Shown piece by piece: positions 41,027 to 51,123 of a stretch of DNA of 64,000 nt. Position numbers and translations under genes: made by a program. The DNA comes from Thiomonas sp. FB-6. Its GTDB lineage: Bacteria > Pseudomonadota > Gammaproteobacteria > Burkholderiales > Burkholderiaceae_C. Each line of letters begins with the position of its first letter. Position 1 is the first letter of the stretch. The DNA lies in contig NZ_KB898481.1 in NCBI RefSeq assembly GCF_000377645.1, forward strand, positions 38,907 to 102,906, read 5' to 3'. A model generated the notes under the pieces. That model made no database searches. It was not told the origin of the DNA and was given only the letters and a program-made list of their open reading frames with translations.

Positions 41027-42421
41027 ATGAGTTCCTCCCTCGACCGCAAGAGCCAGGCCTGGTCGGCGCTATTTTCCGAGCCGGTCGATGCCCTGGTGCA
41101 ACGCTACACGGCCTCGGTCGGTTTTGACAAGCGTCTGGCGCCCTTCGACATCCAGGCCTCGCTGGCGCACGCGCGCATGCTGGCGTCGCGCGGCATTATC
41201 GGCTCGCAGGATCTGGCCGACATCGAACGCGGCATGGCGCAGGTGCGCGAGGAAATCGAGCAGGGACGCTTCGAATGGAAGCTCGAACTGGAGGACGTGC
41301 ACCTGAACGTCGAGGCGCGCCTGACCCAACTCGCCGGCGATGCCGGCAAGCGCCTGCACACCGGGCGCAGCCGCAACGACCAGGTGGCCACCGACATCCG
41401 GCTGTGGCTGCGCGATGCGGTGGACCGCATCCAGGTGGCGCTGCGCGCGCTGCGCCTGGCGCTGGTCGAACTGGCCGAGCGCCACGCCGACACCATCATG
41501 CCCGGCTTCACCCACCTGCAGGTGGCGCAGCCGGTGAGCTTCGGCCACCACCTGCTGGCCTATGTGGAGATGTTCGGCCGCGACGCCGAGCGCCTGGCCG
41601 ACGCGCGCCGGCGCATCAACCGCCTGCCGCTGGGCGCGGCCGCGCTGGCCGGCACCAGCTATCCGCTGGACCGCGAGATGGTGGCGCGCGAACTGGGCTT
41701 CGAGGCGATCAGCCGCAACTCCCTGGACGCCGTCAGCGACCGCGACTTCGCCATCGAGTTCTGCGCCGCCGCCAGCCTGATCATGGTGCATGTGTCGCGC
41801 CTGAGCGAGGAACTCGTGCTGTGGATGAGCCAGGCCTTCGGCTTCATCCGCCTGCCCGACCGCTATTGCACGGGCTCGAGCATCATGCCGCAGAAAAAGA
41901 ATCCGGATGTGCCGGAACTGGCCCGCGGCAAGTCGGGCCGCGTGATCGGGCACCTCAGCGCGCTGCTGGTGCTGATGAAGGGGCAGCCCCTGGCCTACAA
42001 CAAGGACAACCAGGAGGACAAGGAGCCCTTGTTCGACACCGCCGACACCTTGCTGGATACGCTGAGCCTGTTCGCCGACATGATGGCCGGGCTGGAGGTG
42101 GACGCGCAGGCCATGCGGCGCAGCGCGCTCAAGGGCCACGCCACGGCGACCGACCTGGCCGACTACCTGGTGAAGAAGGGGCTGCCCTTCCGCGACGCGC
42201 ACGAGGCAGTCGCGCTGGCGGTGCGCGAATGCGCGGCCAGCGGGCGCGACCTCGGCGAGCTCACGCTGGCCGAGTTGCAACGCCTGCACCCGGCGGTTCA
42301 GCCCGACGTGGCCGAGGTGCTGCGCCTGGAAGGTTCGGTCGCCTCGCGCGACCTGCCCGGCGGCACCGCGCCGCGCCAGGTGCGCGAGCAGGTGGCGCGC
42401 CTGCGCGCCGAACTCGCCTGA
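41027..42421 (+). CDS. argH: Argininosuccinate lyase
   Basis: ArgH splits argininosuccinate into arginine and fumarate. The 464-residue protein of the fumarase/aspartase fold has [34 protein letters not shown], and the catalytic-serine signature [12 protein letters not shown] (about residues 285-296). ATG 41027 gives the standard length. It is transcribed away from the histidine kinase gene and converges on dcd with 24 bases between. Confidence 0.96.
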   Translation: MSSSLDRKSQAWSALFSEPVDALVQRYTASVGFDKRLAPFDIQASLAHARMLASRGIIGSQDLADIERGMAQVREEIEQGRFEWKLELEDVHLNVEARLTQLAGDAGKRLHTGRSRNDQVATDIRLWLRDAVDRIQVALRALRLALVELAERHADTIMPGFTHLQVAQPVSFGHHLLAYVEMFGRDAERLADARRRINRLPLGAAALAGTSYPLDREMVARELGFEAISRNSLDAVSDRDFAIEFCAAASLIMVHVSRLSEELVLWMSQAFGFIRLPDRYCTGSSIMPQKKNPDVPELARGKSGRVIGHLSALLVLMKGQPLAYNKDNQEDKEPLFDTADTLLDTLSLFADMMAGLEVDAQAMRRSALKGHATATDLADYLVKKGLPFRDAHEAVALAVRECAASGRDLGELTLAELQRLHPAVQPDVAEVLRLEGSVASRDLPGGTAPRQVREQVARLRAELA

Positions 42422-42445
42422 GCCCGGCGCGGGGTACACGGCGGA

Positions 42446-43015
42446 TCAGGTCCTGGGCAGCGTGACCCCGCGCTGGCCCTGGTACTTGCCGCCGCGGTCG
42501 CGGTAGCTGGTCTCGCAGACCTCGTCGCTCTCGAAGAACAGCACCTGCGCGCAGCCCTCGCCGGCGTAGATCTTGGCCGGCAGCGGGGTGGTGTTGCTGA
42601 ACTCCAGGGTGACGTAACCCTCCCATTCGGGCTCGAAGGGCGTGACGTTGACAATGATTCCGCAGCGCGCGTAGGTACTCTTGCCCAGGCAGATGGTGAG
42701 TACGTTGCGCGGAATGCGGAAATATTCCATGGTGCGCGCCAGGGCGAAACTGTTGGGCGGGATGATGCACACGTCCGCCTGGATGTCCACGAAACTGCGC
42801 GGGTCGAAGTTCTTCGGGTCGACCACGGTGCTGTGCACGTTCGTGAATACCTTGAATTCATTGGCGCAGCGAATGTCGTAGCCGTAGCTGCTGGTGCCGT
42901 AGCTGACGATGCGGTGCCCGTCGGGCGCATGCCGGACCTGCCCCGGTTCGAAGGGCTCGATCATGCTCTGCTCCTGCGCCATGCGCCGGATCCAGCGGTC
43001 GGATTTGATGCTCAT
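42446..43015 (-). CDS. dcd: dCTP deaminase
   Basis: Dcd makes dUTP from dCTP for thymidylate synthesis. The 189-residue trimer subunit has [26 protein letters not shown], the dUTPase-like [16 protein letters not shown], the catalytic Glu in [17 protein letters not shown], and [12 protein letters not shown] 43015 gives the family N-terminus MSIKSDRWI. It lies 28 bases downstream of the DUF167 gene, likely in one transcript. Confidence 0.96.
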   Translation of the reverse strand: MSIKSDRWIRRMAQEQSMIEPFEPGQVRHAPDGHRIVSYGTSSYGYDIRCANEFKVFTNVHSTVVDPKNFDPRSFVDIQADVCIIPPNSFALARTMEYFRIPRNVLTICLGKSTYARCGIIVNVTPFEPEWEGYVTLEFSNTTPLPAKIYAGEGCAQVLFFESDEVCETSYRDRGGKYQGQRGVTLPRT

Positions 43016-43043
43016 GGTGTGCGGTCGGTAGATGGACGGTGGC

Positions 43044-43364
43044 TCATTGTGCCTGGGCCAGCAAGGGCCCGATGCGTGCGAGGACCTGGGCCGGCTCGAG
43101 TTCCACCAGCAGTTGCTTGCGCCGCGACTTGTCGCCGCGCAGCACGCGCACGCGGCTGACCGCGCAGTGCAGCTGGGCGGCCAGCCACTCGCGCAGCGCC
43201 TCGTTGGCGCGGCCTTCGAGCGCCGGCGCCGCCACGCGCACGCGCAGCGTGCCGTCGTGCAGGCCGACCAGTTCGCTGCGCCTGGCACCGGGTTGCGCGC
43301 TGACCAGCACCACGCAGCCGTCGCGGTGGGCCAGCAGCCAGGATGGAAGGGACGTGCCCGTCAT
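43044..43364 (-). CDS. DUF167 (YggU-like) protein
   Basis: A 106-residue protein with the DUF167 core: [39 protein letters not shown] and [15 protein letters not shown]. The fold is known from YggU/MTH637 but no function is established. The start is ATG 43364; in-frame TTG 43370 is less likely. The terminator of the histone-like gene ends exactly at this start, leaving the leader inside the hairpin. Confidence 0.87.
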   Translation of the reverse strand: MTGTSLPSWLLAHRDGCVVLVSAQPGARRSELVGLHDGTLRVRVAAPALEGRANEALREWLAAQLHCAVSRVRVLRGDKSRRKQLLVELEPAQVLARIGPLLAQAQ

Positions 43365-43368
43365 GCAC

Positions 43369-43397
43369 AAAAAAGCCTGGGCCTTTCGGCCCAGGCT
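43369..43397 (-). terminator. Rho-independent terminator of the histone-like gene
   Basis: Read leftward, a perfect 10-base-pair stem (AGCCTGGGCC with GGCCCAGGCT) closes a GAAA tetraloop and is followed by six T. It lies 24 bases after the histone-like stop and abuts the DUF167 start codon, so read-through RNA would have the DUF167 ribosome binding region folded into the hairpin. Confidence 0.93.
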
Positions 43398-43420
43398 CGG
43401 TCACGCACGATCAGCGGGTC

Positions 43421-43942
43421 TCAGGGACGATCGCCGGTCGGGAAGGGCCACGCGGCCGCCGGGCTCAGCGCGGTCTTCGCGGCGGGCGCGGCTTCCTTGG
43501 CCGCGGGGGCAGGCTTTTTCGCGGGGGCGGGCTTCTTGGCCGCGGCCTTCTTCGCGGGAGCCTTCTTCGCCGCGGCCTTCTTGGCGACGACCTTCTTCGC
43601 CGGGGCCTTCTTGGCGGCGGCCTTCTTGGCCGGCGCGGCCTTCTTGGCGACGACCTTCTTCGCCGGGGCCTTCTTGGCGACGGCCTTCTTGGCCGGCGCG
43701 GCCTTCTTGGCGACGACCTTCTTCGCCGGGGCCTTCTTGGCGACGGCCTTCTTGGCCGGCGCGGCCTTCTTGGCGACGACCTTCTTCGCCGGAGCCTTCT
43801 TCGCCACGGCCTTCTTGGCCGGCGCGGCCTTCTTCGCCACGGCCTTCTTCGCCGGCGCGGCCTTCTTGGCGACGACCTTCTTCGCCGGAGCCTTCTTCGC
43901 GGCGGCCTTCTTGGCGGCCGGTTTCTTGGTTGCAGTTGCCAT
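43421..43942 (-). CDS. Histone H1-like Ala/Lys/Pro repeat protein
   Basis: A 173-residue protein made almost wholly of KKAxA and AKK units, like eukaryotic H1 tails. A 21-residue unit, [21 protein letters not shown] (some copies ending AAA), recurs four times with an extra 11-residue half-unit, giving about 63-base tandem DNA repeats between roughly 43580 and 43890. The neutral C-terminus [17 protein letters not shown] is conserved among betaproteobacterial relatives. It likely compacts the nucleoid or RNA. GGAGA precedes the ATG. It has its own terminator. Confidence 0.9.
   Translation of the reverse strand: MATATKKPAAKKAAAKKAPAKKVVAKKAAPAKKAVAKKAAPAKKAVAKKAPAKKVVAKKAAPAKKAVAKKAPAKKVVAKKAAPAKKAVAKKAPAKKVVAKKAAPAKKAAAKKAPAKKVVAKKAAAKKAPAKKAAAKKPAPAKKPAPAAKEAAPAAKTALSPAAAWPFPTGDRP
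43560..43900 (-). repeat. 63-base tandem repeats within the histone-like gene
   Basis: The coding repeats are nearly identical at DNA level (blocks such as GCCTTCTTGGCGACGACCTT recur about 63 bases apart on the plus strand), including synonymous positions. This indicates recent unit duplication or homogenisation, so copy number may vary between strains. Confidence 0.85.
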
Positions 43943-44374
43943 GTTGATTCTCCTAGTTCACGTGTTTTAGAGGTCCAACCTCACCGGTCATATCCAAAGC
44001 TCCTCATGGCCCCGCCTCCCGGCGGTCTCCGATACGGGACATTTGCAGATGCGCCGATGGGCAAAACCCCGTCCGCACCAGCGCTGGCGCGTCCGAGGCC
44101 ATCCACGGCGGGCCATGCGGCCGGCACCGTGCATGTGGGGTGGCCGCCGTGCACGCGGGCCGGCAGGCCCTGTGCGCGCGCGGCGGCTCGCGGCTGCGTC
44201 GCGCCGGCGGTACCTCGGCCGGCAGGCGGGCGCGTGGTGGCGCGGCCATGCTGGGCGGGTACTGCGAGGCGGGACGAGCGGCGAAACTTCAACGAGGTGA
44301 TCCTGAAAAACAAAGGAGGGCCGGCAACCACACGACCACGGTGGCAGCGCAGGCTGGGATGGGCGCCAGGCGCA
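43943..44374 (-). other. Intergenic region between nrdB and the histone-like gene
   Basis: About 430 bases with no supported gene. The part next to the histone-like gene holds its ribosome binding site (AGGAGA) and presumably its promoter, but no convincing -35/-10 pair could be picked. The middle is very GC-rich with many GCCGGC-type short inverted repeats. Open frames here have no family-like sequence. Confidence 0.5.
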
Positions 44375-45592
44375 TCATTCCCAGGACAGGGCTCCGCCCG
44401 ATTGGTATTCGATGACCCGCGTCTCGAAGAAATTCCGTTCCTTCTTGAGGTCGATCATTTCACTCATCCACGGGAAGGGGTTCTCCTCGTTCGGGAACAT
44501 GGGATCGAGACCGATCTGCTGGGCCCGCCGGTTGGCGATGAAACGCAGGTACCCCTTGAACATGGAGGCATTCAGCCCCAGCACTCCGCGAGGCATCGTG
44601 TCCTCGGCGTAGGCGTACTCGAGCTGCACCGCGCGCTGGAACAGCGCGGTGATTTCCTCCTTGAACTCGCGAGTCCACAGGTGCGGATTCTCGAGCTTGA
44701 TCTGGTTCACCAGGTCGATGCCGAAATTGCAGTGCATCGACTCGTCACGCAGGATGTACTGGTACTGCTCGGCGGCACCGGTCATCTTGTTCTGCCGGCC
44801 CATGGCGAGGATCTGGGTGAAGCCCACGTAGAAGAACAGGCCTTCCATCAGGCAGGCGAACACGATGATCGAGCGCAGCAGCTCCTGGTCGTTGCGCTCG
44901 GTGCCGCCAAAGGCCGAGGTGCGGAAGGACGGGTTGGTCAGCGTGTCGATGAACGGGATCAGGAATTCGTCCTTGTCGCGGATCGACTTGACCTCGTGGT
45001 AGGCGTTGAAGATCTCGCCCTCGTCGAGCCCGAGGGACTCGACGATGTACTGGTAGGCGTGGGTGTGGATGGCTTCCTCGAAGGCCTGGCGCAGCAGGAA
45101 CTGGCGGCATTCGGGGTTCGTGATGTGGCGGTACGTGCCCAGCACGATGTTGTTCGCCGCCAGCGAGTCGGCGGTGACGAAGAAGCCCAGGTTGCGGCTG
45201 ACGATGCGGCGCTCGTCCTCGCTCAGCGCGTGCGGATCCTTCCACAGCGCGATGTCCCGCGACATGTTCACTTCCTGCGGCATCCAGTGGTTGGCGCAGG
45301 AGGACAGGTACTTGTCCCATGCCCACTTGTACTTGAAGGGCACGAGCTGGTTGACGTCGGCGCGGCAGTTGATGATGCGCTTGTCCTCGGCACGCACGCG
45401 CGCCTCGGAGGCCGCACGCTGGCTGTAGGACTCGTCGGTGTGCGCGCCCGCGCCCGGCGTTGCCGGCGCGGAGGATGCGGGGGTGACGGGGACTGCCGTC
45501 TGCAGCGACGGCGAAGCGGAGAGAGAAGCGTCCGCCATGCGGCCGGTTGAAGGTCCGCTAGTGCTTGCGGTGTTGTCGTCCCAATGGAGCAT
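44375..45592 (-). CDS. nrdB: Class Ia ribonucleotide reductase, beta subunit
   Basis: NrdB holds the di-iron centre and tyrosyl radical that starts nucleotide reduction in NrdA. The 405-residue protein has an Ala/Ser-rich N-terminal 60 residues, then the ferritin-like core with metal ligands Asp in [12 protein letters not shown], Glu and His in EEAIHTHAY (whose Tyr fits the radical site), Glu in [10 protein letters not shown], and ILRDESMH. The C-terminus [12 protein letters not shown] binds NrdA. ATG 45592 follows AAGGGA; an upstream ATG at 45610 would add six residues. It lies 118 bases after nrdA. Confidence 0.95.
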   Translation of the reverse strand: MLHWDDNTASTSGPSTGRMADASLSASPSLQTAVPVTPASSAPATPGAGAHTDESYSQRAASEARVRAEDKRIINCRADVNQLVPFKYKWAWDKYLSSCANHWMPQEVNMSRDIALWKDPHALSEDERRIVSRNLGFFVTADSLAANNIVLGTYRHITNPECRQFLLRQAFEEAIHTHAYQYIVESLGLDEGEIFNAYHEVKSIRDKDEFLIPFIDTLTNPSFRTSAFGGTERNDQELLRSIIVFACLMEGLFFYVGFTQILAMGRQNKMTGAAEQYQYILRDESMHCNFGIDLVNQIKLENPHLWTREFKEEITALFQRAVQLEYAYAEDTMPRGVLGLNASMFKGYLRFIANRRAQQIGLDPMFPNEENPFPWMSEMIDLKKERNFFETRVIEYQSGGALSWE

Positions 45593-45710
45593 GTCTTTCC
45601 CTTCGTTCAATTATCAGGTGTTCATGACAAAGCATCAACACGAGAGAGTGTCATGCAATCCAAACCAATCAATTGCACACATTACTTTGATGCCAAAATC
45701 CAACGAAGGA
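45593..45710 (-). other. AT-rich nrdA-nrdB spacer with inverted repeat
   Basis: This 118-base spacer is the most AT-rich stretch nearby. It holds an inverted repeat, CATGACA (45623-45629) with TGTCATG (45649-45655), with an inner ACAC/GTGT match, about 30 bases before nrdB. It may be an mRNA-processing hairpin. No strong internal promoter was found. Confidence 0.45.
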
Positions 45711-48638
45711 TCACTGGCAGGCCTCGCAGGTCGGATCGTCGATGGCGCAGAACTTGATGTCGCTGCCCGCGGTCGGCGGCATCACGGCCTCGGCTAGCGC
45801 GGCCGGCGCGGCCTGCACCGATGCGGCCTCGGACTGCGGCACCGCGTTCAGGCGCCCGCTGCGTACGGTGGACTTCTCCGCATGCGTGGCGCTGGTGGTG
45901 CGCAGGTAGTAGGTGGTCTTCAGGCCGCGCAGCCAGGCCAGCTTGTAGGTCTCGTCGAGCTTCTTGCCCGAAGCGCCCGCCATGTAGATGTTCAGCGACT
46001 GCGCCTGGTCGATCCACTTGCTGCGCCGTGCCGCCGCCTCGATGATCCAGGACGCGTCGATCTCGAAGGCCGTGGCGTACAGCGCCTTCAGGTCGGCGGG
46101 GATGCGGTCGATGGGCTGCACGCTGCCGTCGAAGTACTTCAGGTCGGCCACCATCACCTGGTCCCACAGCCCGCGCGCCTTCAGGTCGCGCACCAGGTAC
46201 TGGTTGATCACCGTGAATTCGCCCGACAGGTTGGACTTCACGTACAGGTTCTGGAAGGTCGGCTCGATGCAGGCGTCGACCCCGATGATGTTGGAGATGG
46301 TCGCGGTCGGGGCGATGGCCACGCAGTTGGAATTGCGCATGCCGTGCTCGCGCACGCGCTGGCGCAGCGCGTCCCAGTCCAGGCTGGTGGAATCGTCCAC
46401 TTCCACGTAGCCGCCGCGCTGCTCGGCCAGCAGCCCGAGGGTGTCGTGCGGCAGGATGCCGCGGTCCCACAGCGAGCCGGTGTAGCTGCTGTAGCGCCCG
46501 CGCTCGGCGGCCAGTTCGGTGGAGGCCCAGTAGGCCTGGTAGCACACCGCTTCCATCGAGCGGTCGGCGAACTCCACCGCCTGCTGCGAGCCGTAGGGAA
46601 TGCGCGCCATGTGCAGGCAGTCCTGGAAGCCCATGATGCCCAGGCCCACCGGACGGTGGCGCAGGTTGGAGTTGCGCGCCTTGCCGACGGCGTAGTAATT
46701 GATGTCGATCACGTTGTCGAGCATGCGCATGGCCGTGGCCACGGTGCGCTTGAGCTTGGCCTGGTCCAGGCCCCACTGGCCCTGCGCGTCCTGGTGCAGG
46801 TGGGCCACCAGGTTGACCGAGCCCAGATTGCACACCGCGATCTCGCTGCCGCTGGTGTTCAACGTGATCTCGGTGCACAGGTTGCTCGAGTGCACCACGC
46901 CGACGTGCTGCTGCGGGCTGCGCACGTTGCAGGCGTCCTTGAAGGTGATCCAGGGGTGCCCGGTCTCGAACAACATGGTGAGCATCTTGCGCCACAGCTG
47001 GCTGGCCGGGATGGTCCTGTGCAGCTTGAGCTCGCCGCTGGCGGCGCGCTGTTCGTAGCGCAGGTAGGCCTGCTCGAAGTCCTGGCCGAAGCGGTCGTGC
47101 AGGTCGGGCACGTCCGAGGGCGAGAACAGGGTCCAGTTGCCGCCTTCCATGACCCGCTTCATGAACAGGTCGGGGATCCAGTTGGCGGTGTTCATGTCGT
47201 GGGTGCGCCGGCGGTCGTCGCCGGTGTTCTTGCGCAGCTCCAGGAACTCCTCGATGTCCAGGTGCCAGGCCTCCAGGTACGCGCACACCGCGCCCTTGCG
47301 CTTGCCGCCCTGGTTGACCGCCACCGCGGTGTCGTTGACCACCTTCAGGAACGGCACCACGCCCTGCGACTTGCCGTTGGTGCCCTTGATGTGGCTGCCC
47401 AGGGCGCGCACGCGGGTCCAGTCGTTGCCCAGGCCGCCGGCGAACTTGGACAGCAGCGCGTTTTCCTTGATCGCCTCGTAGATGCCGTCCAGGTCGTCGG
47501 CCACCGTGGTCAGGTAGCAGCTCGACAGCTGCGAGCGCCGGGTGCCGGCGTTGAACAGCGTGGGCGTGCTGGCCATGAAGTCGAAGCGCGACAGCACCTC
47601 GTAGAACTCGATGGCCCGAGCCTCGCGGTCGATTTCACCCAGCGACAGCCCCATGGCCACGCGCATGAAAAAGGCCTGCGGCAGCTCGATGCGCCGGCCG
47701 TCCTTGTTGTGGCGGGTGTCGGCGCGGTTGGTCAGGAAATAGCGGTCGTACAGGGTCTGCAGGCCCAGGTAGTCGAATTCCAGGTCGCGCTCGGGCTTCA
47801 GGGCCGCGCCCAGGCGGGCCAGATCGAACTGGCCCAGGCGCTCGTCGAGCAGTTCCAGCTCGATGCCCTCGCGCACGAAGTGGGGGAAGTACTCGGCGTA
47901 GCGCTGGCCCATCTGCGCCTGGGTCGCCTCCTCGCCCAGCACATCCCTGCGGATGGTGTGCAGCAGCAGGCGCGCGGTGGCCTTGGCGTAGCCGGGGTCG
48001 CTCTCGATCAGCGTGCGCGCGGCCAGGATCGCGGCCTTGTAGACCTCGTCCAGCGGCACACCGTCGTACAGGTTGCGCTGGGTCTCGGCCAGGATGGGGT
48101 CGGGGCGCACGTCGGCACCCAGTTCGGCGCAGGCCGAGCGGATCAGGTCCTGCAGCGCCGTCAGGTCCAGCGGGCGGCGCACGCCGCCGTCGGTGACCTG
48201 CAGTTCCTGCTGCTGCGGGGCCGCCTGCTCGCGGTTGCGCGCGCGTTCCTGCGCGCGGCGCTCGCGGTACAGCACGTAGGCGCGCGCCACCTCGTGGTGG
48301 CCGGCGCGCATCAGCGCCAGCTCGGCGTGGTCCTGGATGTCCTCGATGTGGAAGGTGCCGCCGCCGGGCCGGCTGCGCATCAGCGCGCGCAGCACGGACT
48401 GGGTCAGCTCCTCGACCTGCTCGCGCATGCTGGCCGAGGCCGCGCTCGAGCCGCCCTGCACGGCGAGGAAGGCCTTGGTCAGCGCGACCTGGATCTTGGC
48501 CGGTTCGAAGCCGACGACCGAGCCATTGCGCCGGATGATCTTGTAATCGCTGTAGGCCTGGCCCGCGGCGTCCTCGCCGGGAGTGTGCGGCGCGGGCATC
48601 GCGGCCTGGGTCTGGGGAATGTCGGTGCTCAGATTCAC
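45711..48638 (-). CDS. nrdA: Class Ia ribonucleotide reductase, alpha subunit with two ATP cones
   Basis: NrdA reduces ribonucleoside diphosphates. The 975-residue protein begins with one ATP cone (about residues 35-135, KIIRRNGSVVGFEPAKIQVA) followed by a second (about 150-240, LQVTDGGVRRPLDLTALQDL), then the barrel with Cys in SSCYLTTVADD, NLCTEITLNTSG, AVCNLGSVNL, the radical-transfer tyrosines in LKTTYYLRT, and C-terminal redox cysteines in PTCEACQ. GTG 48638 is supported by AGGAGA seven bases upstream. First gene of the nrdAB operon; regulated from the NrdR/DnaA site cluster. Confidence 0.95.
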   Translation of the reverse strand: MNLSTDIPQTQAAMPAPHTPGEDAAGQAYSDYKIIRRNGSVVGFEPAKIQVALTKAFLAVQGGSSAASASMREQVEELTQSVLRALMRSRPGGGTFHIEDIQDHAELALMRAGHHEVARAYVLYRERRAQERARNREQAAPQQQELQVTDGGVRRPLDLTALQDLIRSACAELGADVRPDPILAETQRNLYDGVPLDEVYKAAILAARTLIESDPGYAKATARLLLHTIRRDVLGEEATQAQMGQRYAEYFPHFVREGIELELLDERLGQFDLARLGAALKPERDLEFDYLGLQTLYDRYFLTNRADTRHNKDGRRIELPQAFFMRVAMGLSLGEIDREARAIEFYEVLSRFDFMASTPTLFNAGTRRSQLSSCYLTTVADDLDGIYEAIKENALLSKFAGGLGNDWTRVRALGSHIKGTNGKSQGVVPFLKVVNDTAVAVNQGGKRKGAVCAYLEAWHLDIEEFLELRKNTGDDRRRTHDMNTANWIPDLFMKRVMEGGNWTLFSPSDVPDLHDRFGQDFEQAYLRYEQRAASGELKLHRTIPASQLWRKMLTMLFETGHPWITFKDACNVRSPQQHVGVVHSSNLCTEITLNTSGSEIAVCNLGSVNLVAHLHQDAQGQWGLDQAKLKRTVATAMRMLDNVIDINYYAVGKARNSNLRHRPVGLGIMGFQDCLHMARIPYGSQQAVEFADRSMEAVCYQAYWASTELAAERGRYSSYTGSLWDRGILPHDTLGLLAEQRGGYVEVDDSTSLDWDALRQRVREHGMRNSNCVAIAPTATISNIIGVDACIEPTFQNLYVKSNLSGEFTVINQYLVRDLKARGLWDQVMVADLKYFDGSVQPIDRIPADLKALYATAFEIDASWIIEAAARRSKWIDQAQSLNIYMAGASGKKLDETYKLAWLRGLKTTYYLRTTSATHAEKSTVRSGRLNAVPQSEAASVQAAPAALAEAVMPPTAGSDIKFCAIDDPTCEACQ

Positions 48639-48841
48639 GCAGGGTCTCCTGAAAAGCGGGCCGCGCAGCCTCGGGGTTCCACGGCGCGCGGCACGGATGC
48701 GGTACCCGCCGCGGACGCTCGCGCGCTTGCGTCCGGGGGGATGGGCGGCATCGTGCGCGGACTCTTCGAGCCGCCGCGCCGACGATGCGGGGAGCGGGTC
48801 TTCGCGGCGCATGCCCGTGGTGCCGCGATTGACCTTGTGGG

Positions 48842-48889
48842 GCACTATATCTAGCGTTCGGACGGGGCGCAATACCCTATACCTAGCGC
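48842..48889 (-). promoter_or_regulatory. nrdA promoter with paired NrdR boxes
   Basis: Read leftward: -35 TTGCGC (48872-48867), a 17-base spacer and -10 TATAGT (48849-48844). Two 16-base NrdR-type palindromes overlap it: cores CTATATCTAG at 48845-48854 and CTATACCTAG at 48877-48886, 32 bases apart, i.e. three helical turns, which is the spacing known for NrdR pairs. One box covers the -10, the other sits just upstream of the -35. Confidence 0.88.
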
Positions 48890-48916
48890 CAACCCGCCCC
48901 ACAGCCTGGACACCGG

Positions 48917-48937
48917 CTATGCACAGGTTTTTCCACA
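48917..48937 (+). promoter_or_regulatory. Two DnaA-box matches upstream of the nrdA promoter
   Basis: TTTTCCACA at 48929-48937 matches the TTWTNCACA consensus exactly and CTATGCACA at 48917-48925 matches with one change; they are in the same orientation, 12 bases apart. They lie about 45-65 bases upstream of the nrdA -35. In E. coli nrdAB is likewise controlled by paired DnaA boxes, linking dNTP supply to replication initiation. Confidence 0.65.
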
Positions 48938-49055
48938 GGGGCCGATTCGCGCGCACGCGGCGCGGCGCCTCGCCGCGCGGGCTCTGCCGCATCCCTGGGC
49001 GCGCCATGCCGGCTGTTGCGCGCACGGAACGCCGGCGCCGGCCCGCGCGCCGCTT

Positions 49056-49641
49056 TCAGGCGAACGGGGGCAGCGCCGAGTCGGGCAGCGCGCTGGCGCG
49101 GCGCACGAAGTCCCAGTCGAAATGCGGACCCGGATCGGTCTTGCGCCCGGGCGCGATGTCGCTGTGCCCGGCGATCGCGCGCACCGGGTAGGCCTCGAGC
49201 AGGGCGCCCAGCAGCGCCCCCAGGCTGTCGTACTGGGCCGGCGCGTAGGCCTGCGCGTCGCAGCCCTCGAGTTCGATTCCCACGCTGAAGTCGTTACAGC
49301 GCTCGCGCCCCCACATGCGCGACACGCCGGCGTGCCAGGCCCGTTGCTCGCAGGAAACGTACTGCCTGAGCTCACCGTCGCGGCGGATGAAGAAGTGCGA
49401 GGACACGCGCAGCCCGTGCAGCCCTTCGAAGTCGGCGTGCTCGGCGGGGTCGAGCCGGCCCATGAACAGGGCGTCGACATGCCCGGTGCCGAACCGGCCC
49501 TCGGGCAAGGAGATTCCGTGCAGCACGATCAGCTCGACCTGCGAAGCGGCCGGGCGCGGGTCGAAGTGGGGCGAGTCGCGGCGCAGCGCGTGGCGGTACC
49601 AGCCGGCCTCGAACAGCGCGGCGGCGGGCGGGCGGGCGGGC

Positions 49642-49652
<11 letters not shown>
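49056..49652 (-). CDS. ampD: 1,6-anhydro-N-acetylmuramyl-L-alanine amidase
   Basis: AmpD recycles anhydro-muropeptides in the cytoplasm and so limits AmpR-dependent beta-lactamase induction. The 198-residue protein has the Amidase_2 pattern: zinc histidine in LIVLHGISLPEG, VSSHFFIRRDGELRQYV, AWHAGVS, NDFSVGIELEG and the last ligands in GHSDIAPGRKTDPG. No signal peptide, consistent with a cytoplasmic AmpD. Its ATG at 49652 lies 11 bases inside the end of pilR. Confidence 0.93.
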
Positions 49653-51099
<1,447 letters not shown>

Positions 51100-51123
51100 C
51101 GTGGGATTGCTCGGCTGGCTCGC

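Larger units (their letters stand above)
48639..49055 (-). other. nrdA leader and control region
   Basis: About 417 bases between nrdA and ampD without a gene. From nrdA outward: a GC-rich leader of roughly 200 bases (48639-48840), the promoter with two NrdR boxes (48842-48889), two DnaA-box matches (48917-48937), then about 115 bases of GC-rich DNA before the ampD stop in which I see nothing specific. Confidence 0.7.

Noticed and set aside
43560..43900. Regular repeats resembling a CRISPR array
   Set aside because: Units are about 63 bases, contiguous without unique spacers, and encode the Ala/Lys repeats of the histone-like protein; no cas genes are present.
43981..44331. 116-residue minus-strand frame in the nrdB-histone gap
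   Set aside because: No ribosome binding site, no family-like sequence, Arg/Pro/Ala-rich composition expected by chance.
43343..45550. 735-residue plus-strand open frame with Gly/Leu/Arg repeats
   Set aside because: The repeats mirror the histone-like gene on the other strand and the rest is opposite nrdB.
45882..48854. 990-residue plus-strand open frame opposite nrdA
   Set aside because: Runs antisense to nrdA and across its promoter; composition is shadow-like and no family is recognisable.
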